From: Diaphorobacter sp. HDW4A | GTDB taxonomy: Bacteria > Pseudomonadota > Gammaproteobacteria > Burkholderiales > Burkholderiaceae_C | Assembly (NCBI RefSeq): GCF_011305995.1 | Contig: NZ_CP049911.1 | Location: forward strand, 124,001 to 188,000 | Reading direction: 5' to 3' | Length of the DNA: 64,000 nucleotides | Shown here: one piece after another, positions 27,572 to 37,129 of the stretch | Layout: every line of letters starts with the position of its first letter | How positions within the stretch are numbered: position 1 is the stretch's first letter | The notes under the pieces: generated by a model | Seen by the model: only the letters and a program-made list of their open reading frames with translations | Told to the model about the DNA's origin: nothing | Database searches by the model: none | Translations under genes and position numbers: made by a program

Positions 27572-28424
27572 TTTGGAGTTGCCTGTGGTTGTCTTGGTCG
27601 AAGTGTAAGCGCCGGGGCCCTGCGCGTGAACTGGTGTGGGGTTCACCATACAAAGCGGCTACCCAGCTATGGGGTGAGCCATAGCCCAAGAGTAGTTGTA
27701 ACCATGGGCCGTATTGCACCGTGCGTGCGGCGCCGGGGTTGTTGTGCCGTGCAAGGCAAACGTTTCGCTCTCCAGTCTGTTAGAGCATTTGTGACGTTCA
27801 CCTGTCCGCCAGGTGATTAGTGTCGCGCTTTCAGCGGAAGGCGGGTTACAACTTCTCTTTGAAAATGAACACAACTTCAGTTGCGTAAACAGCTTCATCG
27901 ATCTGAAGGTGATAGGACATTCGTGTCGCTCAGCAGTCGGCTCGGTCATTCGTGACGCGCAGTCAGCAGCCTTGCGATAAGCGACAAGGCTTTACCTCGC
28001 AAATGTCCAAGGATTTACCTGCTGGGCCTTGCAGGCAAAGCGTGTGACATCCCATGAGTGTCAAGCAGATGGACACTCCCCACACCCTCGACGCAACCTC
28101 ATTGTGTCAACTGATTGGACACGGTTTCCAGGTCAGTCAGCTAGAGCGTTCGCGGCCGAGTTTGGCAAGTCCTTGATTTCAAAAGACTTCTCGCGGAAGC
28201 CTGCATTTTACAGGGTGCCCAAGACCCTCGGGCCACACGGGCTCCAAGACGCCCGAAAAACTTTTTTGCGCGTACTTTTTCCGACGCCCCCTCTATTTCT
28301 TATGATAAGTGGACTAATCATAAAAATGATCATAAAAACGTAATGAACGCTACGTAAAAAGTAACGGTTACGTATTCCGTAAAAGAGCTAAAATGTCGTA
28401 TCTATAGCTTCGCCAGGAGAAGAC
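27572..28424. promoter_or_regulatory. Repeat-rich intergenic region between HU and KfrA genes
   Basis: I see no convincing gene. Repeats include the inverted repeat TCACCTGTCCGCCAGGTGA (27798-27816), a 12-bp direct repeat AAGG(C/A)TTTACCT near 27985 and 28010, and two 19-bp palindromic units of the form GTGTCAA-N5-TGGACAC at 28058-28076 and 28104-28122. Two ATCATAAAAA direct repeats lie near 28316-28338. These look like protein-binding sites for plasmid regulation or maintenance; the ligand is unknown. Confidence 0.6.
28351..28374. promoter_or_regulatory. Probable KfrA operator
   Basis: A 7-bp inverted repeat TACGTAA (28351-28357) and TTACGTA (28368-28374) lies in the promoter region about 50 bp before kfrA. 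KfrA-type proteins repress their own promoters by binding such sites, so autoregulation is likely. Confidence 0.55.
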
Positions 28425-29405
28425 ATGCAGGAAAACAGCACGGTCAACAGCGCACAGGCCCTTGCCGCTGTCAGCGCCGCCTTAGACAGTCTTCCCGGTG
28501 GAGCCACCAGGCAGGAAAAGACCAAGCTCGCTGCCAAAATCCTGTTCCTGGACTTTGGGATCTACCCCTCTGCCAAGGTCGTGCGTGAATTCACAGGGCA
28601 AGGCTCGCTCACCGACATCAGCCGTGACCTGCAGCACTTCTGGGATGAGTTGCGTAAGCACATGCGGATGAAGCTGGAGGTGCCAGAGGCGCCAGTGGCT
28701 CTTCGAGCCGCTTTTGGTGAGGCTCTGGGCAAGCTGTGGGCGCTTTCCTGTGAGCATGCCGACAAGAGGTTGGAGATCTTGAGGCGCGAATGCCAGGAAC
28801 AGGTCGATGCCGCCCAGATAGCTCTGGAGGCAGCATGCTCTTCCCGCACCGAGGCCTGGGCGCAGGTGGATACGCACAAAGCCCAACTAGCTGTCATGCA
28901 AGAGCGCCTGGACGCCGCCGAAAAGCGGGCCGAAGCCCAGGCAGCGGAAATCGGCGGTCTTGAAGCTCAAGTGGAAGGTTGGAAGCGCCAGGCTGAAGCA
29001 GACGCTGCTGCGCGCAAGCAGTCGGAGGAGAAGTTCATGGCCGAACTGGAGAACGAGCGGATCGAGCGCCGAACCGATGCGAAGCGGTTTGAGGGGGAGA
29101 TCAATTTTGCGAAGCGCCAGATCGAGGCAGCGCGTCAGGTCGAGAAGGATGTGCGTGAGCAGCTGCAGGCCGAAAAGAACAGCAAGGACATCGAGTTGGC
29201 CACCTACCGCCAGCGCATGAACAAGGCTGAAGAATCGGTAGTTGCGCTGCGCGCGGAGAATGCAGAGGTTGTCAGCCAAAAGGGTTGGCTGGAGAAAAAG
29301 GTGGAGGAGTTGCAGGAGCGGGTCAAGGAATTGGCCAAGGCGGGCTCAGCCAAGGCACCGCGGGCTCCTCGCCGTGCTGCCCTCAAGCGCACCACTTTGC
29401 GGTAA
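28425..29405 (+). CDS. kfrA: KfrA-like plasmid DNA-binding coiled-coil protein
   Basis: A 326-residue protein. The N-terminal 110 residues form the KfrA-type DNA-binding domain (FLDFGIYPSAKVVREFTGQG). Residues about 110-300 are a long alpha-helical coiled coil rich in Ala, Glu, Lys and Arg. The tail is basic (KAPRAPRRAALKRTTLR). KfrA proteins autoregulate and assist partition of large plasmids. Best single marker that this DNA is plasmid-borne. Confidence 0.88.
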   Translation: MQENSTVNSAQALAAVSAALDSLPGGATRQEKTKLAAKILFLDFGIYPSAKVVREFTGQGSLTDISRDLQHFWDELRKHMRMKLEVPEAPVALRAAFGEALGKLWALSCEHADKRLEILRRECQEQVDAAQIALEAACSSRTEAWAQVDTHKAQLAVMQERLDAAEKRAEAQAAEIGGLEAQVEGWKRQAEADAAARKQSEEKFMAELENERIERRTDAKRFEGEINFAKRQIEAARQVEKDVREQLQAEKNSKDIELATYRQRMNKAEESVVALRAENAEVVSQKGWLEKKVEELQERVKELAKAGSAKAPRAPRRAALKRTTLR

Positions 29406-29441
29406 GGTCTCTTGCAGCAACACATACAGAGGGAGTGCGGG

Positions 29442-29765
29442 ATGAATTTGAGATCGATGGGAATCTGTGCGGTGCTGTGCGTGCCGCTGCTGTCTCAAGC
29501 GCAGGGCATGGCGCCCACTCTGCATCCAGAAACTTTTTGCCCTCTGGGTGCCAAGATGGGCATGGCCACGGGCCCATTCGACAAGGTAGATTTTCCGGGG
29601 TGCTCCAGCCCACCCAAGGCGGTGACTGCAAACCGTGGCCACTCTGGGCTGCAGAACACGCTGGCCTTCTACTCAATGTCACAGCCTGACAAGGTGCAGC
29701 AGCTCGAATACCTGTCGCTGCTGCTCAACGTGAACAACCCTCAGGAGGCCAAGGGAGCGTACGCA
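29442..29765 (+). pseudogene. Secreted hypothetical protein, 5' part truncated by IS1071
   Basis: Begins with a signal peptide (MNLRSMGICAVLCVPLLSQA) behind a GAGGGAG ribosome site at 29442, followed by about 88 mature residues with CPLGAKMG and PGCSSPPK. The coding sequence ends abruptly at the IS1071 boundary. A same-strand 3' gene end at 36666-36728 is a candidate for its missing tail. Not recognised. Confidence 0.7.
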
Positions 29766-32700
29766 GGGGTCTCCTCGTTTTCAGTGCAATAAGTGACGGT
29801 ACGCAAAGCTAGCACTGGCGCGGGGGTGGTCTGGGTAGACCGTTGATTTCATTGACTTTCCTGTTCGCTTTGTAAACGGGTATGGTGGCCTCCCACTTTT
29901 GAGGTTCACGATGCAGGGTTGGCACACAACGTTTTTGGGGATGCGTGGGCTCCCCCGCGATATCAGCGACTTCGAGATGAAGGCATTTTTCACCTTCGAT
30001 GGTGCCGAGCGCGACGCAATCAATGCACGCCGAGGTGATTCCCACAAGCTTGGTCTGGCGCTCCATATTGGTTTCCTGCGCATGAGTGGGCGTTTGCTCG
30101 GTGCCTTTCGGGTAATTCCAGTAGCCTTGTGGCGCCACCTTGGCAACGAGCTTGGCATTGCAGCACCAGAAGTCGCCTCGCTGAGAGCCATGTATGAACG
30201 CGGGCGCACGCTATTCGATCACCAACAAGTAGCCTGCACGGTCCTTGGATTCCAGTGGATGAGCGAGCACCAGCGCCGCTCACTGGTACGTGAACTGCGC
30301 GACGAAGTGGCGCGCTGCGCCGACCGCGATCAGCTACTCGTGCGGGCGCGTCAATGGCTGTACAAGAACAAGCTGGTGATCGTGCACGAGCGGGCAATTC
30401 GGACACTGATTGCGGCGGCACTTGCCCAGCTTGAAGTTGAAACAGGCACCGCCATCGCCGCCAGCGTTGATCCAGCAACACTTGATCGCTGGCGAGCCTC
30501 AGTTTCAGAGCTGCGCCCAGATGGACAAACCCAGCAGAGTTGGCTATGGGCTGCACCGGCGAAACACTCAACCCGCCAAATCAGCGAGGTACTGGAGCGC
30601 ATCGACCTGCTTTACACGCTGGACGTTCATAAGCACCTGGCAGACATCCCCGATCTCATCTTGCGCCGCTACGCGCGCCGACTTGTCTCCAGGCCGCCCT
30701 CAGCCGGAGCCAAGATCAAAGAGCCAGCGCGCACCGTGGAGGTCGCATGCTTTCTTCGGTATTGCCTGTTCACCACCACAGACCAGTTGATCCTTATGGT
30801 GCAGCGCCGGATCGCCGATCTGTGGCGTCAGGCTGCCGCCGATGTCCCCGCTACCGTCAATTGGGCCGCAATGTACAAAACGCTGCTCGGCGAACTTGTT
30901 GCCTTGAGCGCGCAAGGTGCGGTGCCAGATGCTGAGTTGCGTGCCCGTCTTGAAGCCTTGATCACCGAAACCCAGAAACGCAAACCACCGAGCAGGGCCT
31001 CCCTGGTCCGCGAGGGATTGATTGATGGAATTCGCCCCGTGCGGTCGTTGCTCGTCGCCATTGCAAAGCTGCCCTGGCAGGCCACCGGCGAGCATCCTGC
31101 CATCGAGTACCTTGCCAAGCTGCAAGCTTTATATCTCAAAGGATCCAGAAAGCTGCCAGTTGAAGTGGTGGCACCAAGTCTGGGAATGATCTGGCAGGTT
31201 TCGATCTCCAGCCCAGACCGGGAACGGGCGTTTCAGGCGTTGGAGGTGGCCACCCTGTTTGCCCTGCGCCGCGCGGTGCGCAATGGCTCGGTCTGGATTG
31301 AGCACAGCCTGAGCTTTCGGGGTCGTGCGCGCTTGTTCTTCACGGACGAGCGTTGGCAGGCAGAGTCCAAGAAACACTATGCCCGTCTATCGTTACCCAG
31401 CAAGGCTGCCACTTTCTTGAAGCCTTTGCTGGCCAGAGTAACTGCCGGTGTCGATGCGGTGGCCGCTGCAGCCCGCAGTGGCGTACTGCGCGTGGATGAT
31501 GAACTCCATTTGTCGCCATTGCCCGCAGAGGACGAAGACCCAGAAGTGACCAAGCTGCGCGCGGCTTTGGATCACCGCATCGGTGAGGTTCAATTGCCGG
31601 AAGTGATTCTGGCCGTTGACGCCCAGGTGCGCTTTAGCTGGATCATGCTCGGACGTGAGCCGCGCTCTACCGACGAGCTGCTGATGGTCTATGCCGGCAT
31701 CATGGCCCACGGCACCAGTCTGACTGCGGTCGAATGCGCGCGCATGATTCCGCAATTGTCTGCCACCAGCATTCGCCAGGCCATGCGCTGGGCGCGGGAC
31801 GAACGGCGTCTGAGCCAGGCCTGCCAGGCTGTGCTGGAATTCATGCAGCGACACCCGATTGCCGCCACCTGGGGGCGGTCCGATTTGGCATCTTCTGACA
31901 TGATGACCATGGAGACCACCAAACGGGTGTGGCAAGCCCGGCTTGATCCTCGGCGCAACACACCTTCCATTGGAATCTACTCCCATGTAAAAGACCGGTG
32001 GGGCATCTTCCATGCGCAGCCCTTTGTGCTCAATGAGCGCCAGGCGGGCGTGGCCATTGAAGGTGTCATCCGCCAAGAAAAGCTGGAGACCAGCCAGCTT
32101 GCTGTGGATACCCATGGCTACACCGACTTTGCCATGTCACATGCCCGTTTGCTTGGTTTTGATCTTTGCCCGCGGTTGAAGGAACTCAAACAGCGCCACC
32201 TCTTTGTGCCACGCGGCACCAAAGTGCCCGCAGAAATCGCTGCGGTGTGCGAAGCCAATGTCGACGTCGCTTTGATCGAAAAGCATTGGGATAGTCTGGT
32301 GCACCTGGCAGCCTCGGTCATGAGCGGACATGCCAGTGCGGTGGCAGCTCTTGCGCGGTTCGGTTCTGCCGCCCAGGGCGATCCAATCTATGAGGCTGGC
32401 GTGCAATTGGGGCGGTTGCTGCGTACGGCGTTTTTGGCTGACTACTTTGTCAAGGACGCTTTCAGGAACGAGTTGCGCCGGGTGCTCAATCGGGGCGAGG
32501 CTGTTAACGCCCTCAAGCGCGCCATTTATACCGGCCGGATCAGCCCGGCGCAGGCCAAACGTGTCGATGAAATGCAGGCTGTGGCCGATGCGTTGAGCCT
32601 GATGGCCAACATCGTGATGGCGTGGAATACCTCACAGATGCAGGCGGTCCTGGATCGCTGGTCGAACCGCCGCCAGGTCATTCCACCGGAACTGATCGGG

Positions 32701-32969
32701 AAGATTGCGCCCACCAGGCTGGAGAGCATCAACTTGCGGGGTGTGTTTCGCTTCCCGGTTGACCGCTATGCTGACCAAATCCTGCCTTCGCGGCCAAATG
32801 CATCGATAACTGGCACCAATGGATGAAACCGACCACGGTTTGACGCCACGAATCGCAGATTTGAAAGTGAACAGGAAAGTCAATGAAATCAACGATCTAC
32901 CAACACCACCTCCGCGCCAGTGCTAGCTTTTCGTACCGTCACTTATTGCACTGAAAACGAGGAGACCCC
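29766..32969 (+). mobile_element. IS1071 (Tn3 family), complete
   Basis: The element is exactly 3,204 bp, the known length of IS1071. Its long terminal repeats begin GGGGTCTCCTCGTTTTCAGT at 29766 and end inversely at 32969. The flanking 5-mers (ACGCA and CAGCA) differ, so one side has been rearranged: the right neighbour is a broken related copy. IS1071 has no resolvase and commonly frames degradative or resistance gene blocks. Confidence 0.97.
29899..32826 (+). CDS. tnpA: IS1071 transposase
   Basis: A 975-residue Tn3-family transposase matching IS1071 TnpA in length. The catalytic C-terminal part shows YAGIMAHGTSLTAVECARMI, GIYSHVKDRWGIFH, VDTHGYTDFAMSHARLLGFD and NRGEAVNALKRAIYTGRISP. It appears intact and is the only gene of the element. 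The ATG at 29929 within the frame is an alternative start. Confidence 0.96.
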   Translation: MRFTMQGWHTTFLGMRGLPRDISDFEMKAFFTFDGAERDAINARRGDSHKLGLALHIGFLRMSGRLLGAFRVIPVALWRHLGNELGIAAPEVASLRAMYERGRTLFDHQQVACTVLGFQWMSEHQRRSLVRELRDEVARCADRDQLLVRARQWLYKNKLVIVHERAIRTLIAAALAQLEVETGTAIAASVDPATLDRWRASVSELRPDGQTQQSWLWAAPAKHSTRQISEVLERIDLLYTLDVHKHLADIPDLILRRYARRLVSRPPSAGAKIKEPARTVEVACFLRYCLFTTTDQLILMVQRRIADLWRQAAADVPATVNWAAMYKTLLGELVALSAQGAVPDAELRARLEALITETQKRKPPSRASLVREGLIDGIRPVRSLLVAIAKLPWQATGEHPAIEYLAKLQALYLKGSRKLPVEVVAPSLGMIWQVSISSPDRERAFQALEVATLFALRRAVRNGSVWIEHSLSFRGRARLFFTDERWQAESKKHYARLSLPSKAATFLKPLLARVTAGVDAVAAAARSGVLRVDDELHLSPLPAEDEDPEVTKLRAALDHRIGEVQLPEVILAVDAQVRFSWIMLGREPRSTDELLMVYAGIMAHGTSLTAVECARMIPQLSATSIRQAMRWARDERRLSQACQAVLEFMQRHPIAATWGRSDLASSDMMTMETTKRVWQARLDPRRNTPSIGIYSHVKDRWGIFHAQPFVLNERQAGVAIEGVIRQEKLETSQLAVDTHGYTDFAMSHARLLGFDLCPRLKELKQRHLFVPRGTKVPAEIAAVCEANVDVALIEKHWDSLVHLAASVMSGHASAVAALARFGSAAQGDPIYEAGVQLGRLLRTAFLADYFVKDAFRNELRRVLNRGEAVNALKRAIYTGRISPAQAKRVDEMQAVADALSLMANIVMAWNTSQMQAVLDRWSNRRQVIPPELIGKIAPTRLESINLRGVFRFPVDRYADQILPSRPNASITGTNG

Positions 32970-34172
32970 CAGCATCCGCCAGGCCATGCGCTGGGCACGG
33001 GACGAACGCCGTCTGAGTCAGGCTTGCCAGGCGGTGCTGGAGTTTATGCAACGCCACCCGATCGCCACCACTTGGGGCCGTTCAGACCTGGCGTCTTCTG
33101 ACATGATGAGCATGGAGACAACCAAGCGGGTATGGCAGGCCCGGCTTGATCCCCGGCGCAACACGCCCTCCATTGGCATCTACTCCCATGTACGCGACCG
33201 CTGGGGAATCTTTCACGCACAGCCCTTCGTGCTCAATGAGCGCCAAGCTGGCGTGGCCATTGAAGGCGTCATACGTCAGGAACGCCTTGAAACCAGCCAA
33301 CTGGCGGTGGACACCCACGGCTACACCGATTTTGCGATGGCACTGGCCCGGTTGTTGGGCTTTGATCTTTGCCCGCGGTTGAAGGAATTGAAACAACGCC
33401 ACCTGTTCGTGCCTCGCGGCGCCAAGGTGCCAGCCGAAATAGCTGCGGTGTGCGAGGCCAATGTTGACGTTGCCCTGATCGAAAAGCATTGGGACAGCCT
33501 GGTGCATCTGGCGGCTTCGGTCATGAGTGGTCACGCCAGTGCGGTGGCAGCACTGGCGCGGTTTGGCTCTGCTGCCCAGGGTGACCCCATCTATGACGCT
33601 GGCGTGCAATTGGGACGTTTGCTGCGAACCGCGTTCCTTGCCGACTACTTTGTTAAGGACGCTTTCAGGAATGAATTGCGCCGGGTGCTCAACCGGGGGG
33701 AGGCGGTCAACGCCCTCAAGCGCGCCATTTACACCGGCCGGATCAGCCCGGCACAGGCCAAACGTGTGGACGAAATGCAGGCTGTGGCCGACGCGTTGAG
33801 TCTGCTGGCCAACATCGTCATGGCGTGGAACACGTCACAAATGCAGGCTGTTCTGGATCGCTGGTCGAACCGCCGCCAGGCCATTCCGCCGGAACTGATC
33901 GGAAAAATTGCTCCCACCAGGCTGGAAAGCATCAACCTGCGAGGCGTGTTCCGCTTTCCTGTTGACCGTTATGCCGACCAAATCCTGCCCTCGCGGCAGG
34001 GAGCACCGATAACTGGCACCAACGGATGAAACCGATCACGGTTTGACGCCACGAATCCCGGATTTGAAGGTGAACAGGAAAGCCAACAGAATCAACGATC
34101 TACCAACACCACCCCCGCGCCAGTGCTGGGTTTGCGTACCGCCAGTTATTGCACTGAAAACGAGGGGACCCC
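32970..34172 (+). pseudogene. tnpA: Partial divergent IS1071-like element (3' third)
   Basis: Starts abruptly inside tnpA (SIRQAMRWARDERRLSQACQ) and runs to the end of the gene at 34029 and on to the terminal repeat at about 34063-34172 (ending CGAGGGGACCCC). It is collinear with 31770-32969 but differs at many silent and some coding positions (for example LETSQLAVDTHGYTDFAMAL against AMSH), so it is a sister lineage rather than a recent duplicate. It cannot be active alone but offers homology for recombination. Confidence 0.92.
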
Positions 34173-34770
34173 AAATGGCGTCGTTGTCCTTGAGGAACTG
34201 AGCCTCTTGGGCATCCTTGAGCGGAATGAATACCATCGGGTCGCCGCTGGACGACACCATGCGCCGTGTCAGCCCCACGACGGTGTAATGATTTCGGCGA
34301 ATGGCAAGACGATCTCCCAGTTTGAAGCCGGTGGCGATGTCGGCCACCGCCTCGTAGTGACCGCGCGTGATCTGGCGTCCAGCGACGAGATAAGGAGGCC
34401 ATCCGGGTGTAGCCCCCAACGCACCGGGCGCGATGCCGACCACCATGGTGCGTACATCACTCTCGCCCTTGCGTACCTGCATGGTCAGGTAGGTCACGTT
34501 CGCTGCCTGTGAGACTCCCGGCATGGCGAGAATGGCGCGATACACGTCATCGTTGAGGCTGGACGACTCCGCATAAGGACCCAGAGTATCCTTTTGCACC
34601 ACCCAAAGGTCAGCGCCACTGTTGTCGAGCAACGCCTTGCCGTCGTCCACCATGCCTCGGTACACCCCAGCCATGACCAGGGTGACGCCGATCAGCAGAC
34701 CCAGACCGATGCCGGTGAAGACGAATTTTCCCCAGGCATGGAGAATGTCGCGGCCGGCCAGGCTGATCAT
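34173..34770 (-). pseudogene. ABC transporter permease (FtsX/MacB-like), truncated
   Basis: The first 200 or so residues remain: an N-terminal membrane helix (FVFTGIGLGLLIGVTLVMAG) and the periplasmic MacB-type domain (GADLWVVQKDTLGPYAESSS ... VGLTRRMVSSSGDPMVFIPL). At 34172/34173 the gene is cut by the partial IS1071, so the remaining membrane helices and any ATPase gene are lost. It overlaps the fusion-protein gene by 4 bp. The exporter is therefore incomplete. Confidence 0.85.
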
Positions 34771-35918
34771 CGTGACACTCCTGGGATATGGTCGACCACA
34801 TGGATGCGGCTGCGCGCCGTCAGTGCCTTTTCGCTATAGGTCACAACCTGGTCCCCATTCTTGAGCCCTTCGCGCACCTGCACGTAACCATTGAGGTCGG
34901 AAGTGCCGAGCTTGACCGGGGAAAAATGCAGATCACCATCCACGATTTGCCAGACACCAACTTTGTCGCCCTCACGCTGGACGGCAGCGTTGGGGATCAG
35001 TGGAGCGGCCGGGAGCGCCGGCAAGTCAACCGTGACTTCGGCCAGTTCACCCACCGGTGGCAAAGGTTCTGGTTTGTTATCGAATGTCACCTTGGCAAGC
35101 GTTTCCTCGGTTACCGCGTCGGCCTTGGGTTCCACCCGCAGCACGCGACCTTTCAAGGTCTGGCCACCACGCGAACGCAGGACGATAAGAGTCGGCAACC
35201 CCCCAGCCAGCCCCGATGCGCTGATCTGGTCGAAGCGCGCATTGATCCACAAACTCTTGGGGTCGATCACTTCCACCACGGCCTGGCCCGCGACGATGGT
35301 CGTGCCGGGATCGGCATCGCGCACGGCGACTACACCGTCGACCGGCGCGATCAGGCGCAGATTGCTCCGCTGCGCGACGAGTCCTTCGCGGTCGGAGCGT
35401 GCCCGGACAATATCTTCCCGAGCGGCAGATAAGGCGGCATCGGCGATCTGCAGTTCCTGCCGCTTGGTGGTGACGATTTCCTCGCTGGTCGAGCGCACCG
35501 CAAACAATTGCTCGTAGCGGCGCGCCTGGGTTTGCGCGTAGGCTTGCCGGGCTTCTGCCTCGCGCAAAGCCGCTTCCGCACGCTTGAATGCCGACTCCTG
35601 TGAGCGCACCCGATCATCGAGGTCGACCGGCTCCATCTCGCCGAGCACCTGTCCGGCCTTGACCTGGTCGCCTACATGCACCTCCAGGCGTTTGACGCGC
35701 CCGGCAAACGTCGGCCCGATCTTGTAGGTGTAGCGCGCCTCCACCGTGCCGATGCCGAACAGCGCCGGTGTGATAGCCCGTGATTCCACGCTTGCCACCG
35801 TCACAGCGACCGGGGCGAGCGGCCCTGATCGCAGACCGACATAAATAAAAAGCACCAGCAAAGGAATGATGACGGCAAGCAGCGCCAGGGTGCGGCCTTG
35901 CAAGGGTAACTTTTTCAT
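34767..35918 (-). CDS. HlyD/MacA-type membrane fusion protein
   Basis: A 383-residue periplasmic adaptor. One N-terminal membrane anchor (LALLAVIIPLLVLFIYVGLR), a biotinyl-lipoyl half-motif (AGRVKRLEVHVGDQVKAGQV), a coiled-coil hairpin (FKRAEAALREAEARQAYAQT) and the second lipoyl half (NLRLIAPVDGVVAVRDADPG) are in order. It would link the truncated permease to an outer-membrane channel. Coupled by 4-bp overlaps to tetR upstream and the permease downstream. Confidence 0.9.
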   Translation of the reverse strand: MKKLPLQGRTLALLAVIIPLLVLFIYVGLRSGPLAPVAVTVASVESRAITPALFGIGTVEARYTYKIGPTFAGRVKRLEVHVGDQVKAGQVLGEMEPVDLDDRVRSQESAFKRAEAALREAEARQAYAQTQARRYEQLFAVRSTSEEIVTTKRQELQIADAALSAAREDIVRARSDREGLVAQRSNLRLIAPVDGVVAVRDADPGTTIVAGQAVVEVIDPKSLWINARFDQISASGLAGGLPTLIVLRSRGGQTLKGRVLRVEPKADAVTEETLAKVTFDNKPEPLPPVGELAEVTVDLPALPAAPLIPNAAVQREGDKVGVWQIVDGDLHFSPVKLGTSDLNGYVQVREGLKNGDQVVTYSEKALTARSRIHVVDHIPGVSR

Positions 35919-36538
35919 TGCGCACTCCTTATGCCACGCCGATAAATTGCAAAGACGCGCGGCGCATCGCGGTGCATACGTCCCACATCACCCGCCAACA
36001 GCGATTGCATGACCAAGCCCTGGATCGTGCCAATGAACAGCGTTGCCGCCGCCTCGTTGTCAAGCGAGGGAGACAACTCGCCGCTGGCCTTGCCTTTCTC
36101 GATGAGACGATGCAAACGTTCGCCGTAGCGCTGAATCAAGGTTTGCACCATGCGCTTGGCCGGTGTCGATTCGGCACGCTGAAGCTCACCAAACATCATT
36201 CTTGGCACGCCTGGGTGCTCAGCTACGAATTCGATATGACTCATGAACATCGCCTCCATGGCTGCCAAGGGCGACTCGATTCCTTGTGCGGATCGATCGA
36301 TTCTGGCTAATAGGCGCTCTGCTACCCACTCCATGACCGCCTGCCAAATGGCTTCCTTGTTCGGGAAGTGCCGAAACAGCGCACCCTGGGTCAAGTTCAT
36401 GTGTTTAGCGATAGCTGCAGTGGTTATCTCGCTTGGGTTTTGTGAACCGGCAAGCGCCACGACGGACTCGACAGTTACGGCACGACGTTCATCGGCCGGC
36501 AGATGCTTTGGATGGGTGTCCACGAGCACTCCTTGCAA
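35915..36538 (-). CDS. TetR/AcrR-family regulator of the efflux operon
   Basis: A 207-residue TetR-family repressor with the N-terminal HTH ITTAAIAKHMNLTQGALFRH and a helical ligand domain. First gene of the operon; its stop overlaps the start of the fusion protein. A perfect palindrome directly overlaps its start region (36537-36560), which points to autorepression of the whole operon. The inducing ligand is unknown. Confidence 0.92.
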   Translation of the reverse strand: MQGVLVDTHPKHLPADERRAVTVESVVALAGSQNPSEITTAAIAKHMNLTQGALFRHFPNKEAIWQAVMEWVAERLLARIDRSAQGIESPLAAMEAMFMSHIEFVAEHPGVPRMMFGELQRAESTPAKRMVQTLIQRYGERLHRLIEKGKASGELSPSLDNEAAATLFIGTIQGLVMQSLLAGDVGRMHRDAPRVFAIYRRGIRSAQ

Positions 36539-36560
36539 GATAGTAATTGATTACTATCTT
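36537..36560. promoter_or_regulatory. 24-bp palindromic operator of the TetR operon
   Basis: Reads AAGATAGTAA-TTGA-TTACTATCTT with fully matching 10-bp arms, immediately upstream of the tetR start codon. Position and symmetry are typical of a TetR-family autoregulatory operator. Confidence 0.8.
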
Positions 36561-36627
36561 ACCACAAGAGGCAACTCAAACAAGAGAAAACCCGACGTAC
36601 TCGTCAATATCTAGCGTCTGCAATGGG

Positions 36628-36665
36628 CTTAACGTGCTTTATTTTCCGTTTTCTGAGACGTCCCC
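36628..36665 (-). repeat. Fourth 38-bp Tn3-type IR (variant)
   Basis: Matches the inverse of the 1228-1265 repeat except for two bases (CTTAACG for CTTAGCG, GACGTCCCC for GACGACCCC). It closes a second related transposon whose interior is the TetR/efflux operon and whose other end was lost to IS1071. Confidence 0.88.
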
Positions 36666-36728
36666 TGCGCGGGCGATGTGGGCGTCACGTGGCCTGAATT
36701 CCTGAAATCGCACATGCTCAACTCTTGA
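36666..36728 (+). pseudogene. 3' gene end to the right of the transposon IR
   Basis: Twenty codons read CAGDVGVTWPEFLKSHMLNS then TGA, starting directly at the IR boundary. It is on the same strand as the truncated secreted gene at 29442-29765 and could be its tail. That link is inference; the reading frames cannot be checked because the junction is lost. Confidence 0.4.
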
Positions 36729-37129
36729 TAATCGTCATAATCATGAGTGCTATTTTTTGACGTTAAATCCTATCTTTTCGGAAGTCTAGCAACGCGTTCG
36801 AAAAATTGCCAACCACGACAACCACTTAGCGACGCACCAGCGGCCTCCCCGTGCACCGGCTGGTCAGCAGCGCGAAAAGTACAAGACTCAGTGAACACGG
36901 AGTGCAGACTTGGTGATCCCGCCGCTGCTGACTCATTGGCTCGCGGCCTGACTGCCACTACAGAGTGACCGATAATGGCCACAGGACCTGGGGTATTCGA
37001 AGGTAGGATGACGGCACACGTCCAGAATGTGCCGGGGTGGCCATGGCCTGTCCATTACGAACCCCGTTATTCATCGCGATATAGATTCAACAAATTACAA
37101 GCTTCAAAGAAGGCCTGACAGGGGGATAA
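36729..37129. promoter_or_regulatory. Structured leader region before the PRTase-like gene
   Basis: No supportable gene. A 10-bp inverted repeat GTCAGCAGCG ... CGCTGCTGAC (about 36867 and 36929) encloses a region with weaker nested arms (CAAG...CTTG, ACTC...GAGT), so the transcript could fold into a long hairpin. The promoter of the next gene should be in the AT-rich part around 37070-37110. Confidence 0.4.

Noticed and set aside
27659..27949. 96-residue minus-strand ORF between HU and KfrA genes
   Set aside because: No ribosome site, low-complexity and cysteine/serine-rich composition, and it overlaps the repeat cluster; judged a chance frame.
28029..28343. 104-residue plus-strand ORF before kfrA
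   Set aside because: It runs through the palindromic sites and the AT-rich promoter region, and its sequence does not look like a folded protein.
36747..36968. 73-residue ORF upstream of the PRTase-like gene
   Set aside because: Overlaps an equally long opposite frame and an inverted repeat; composition is not protein-like.
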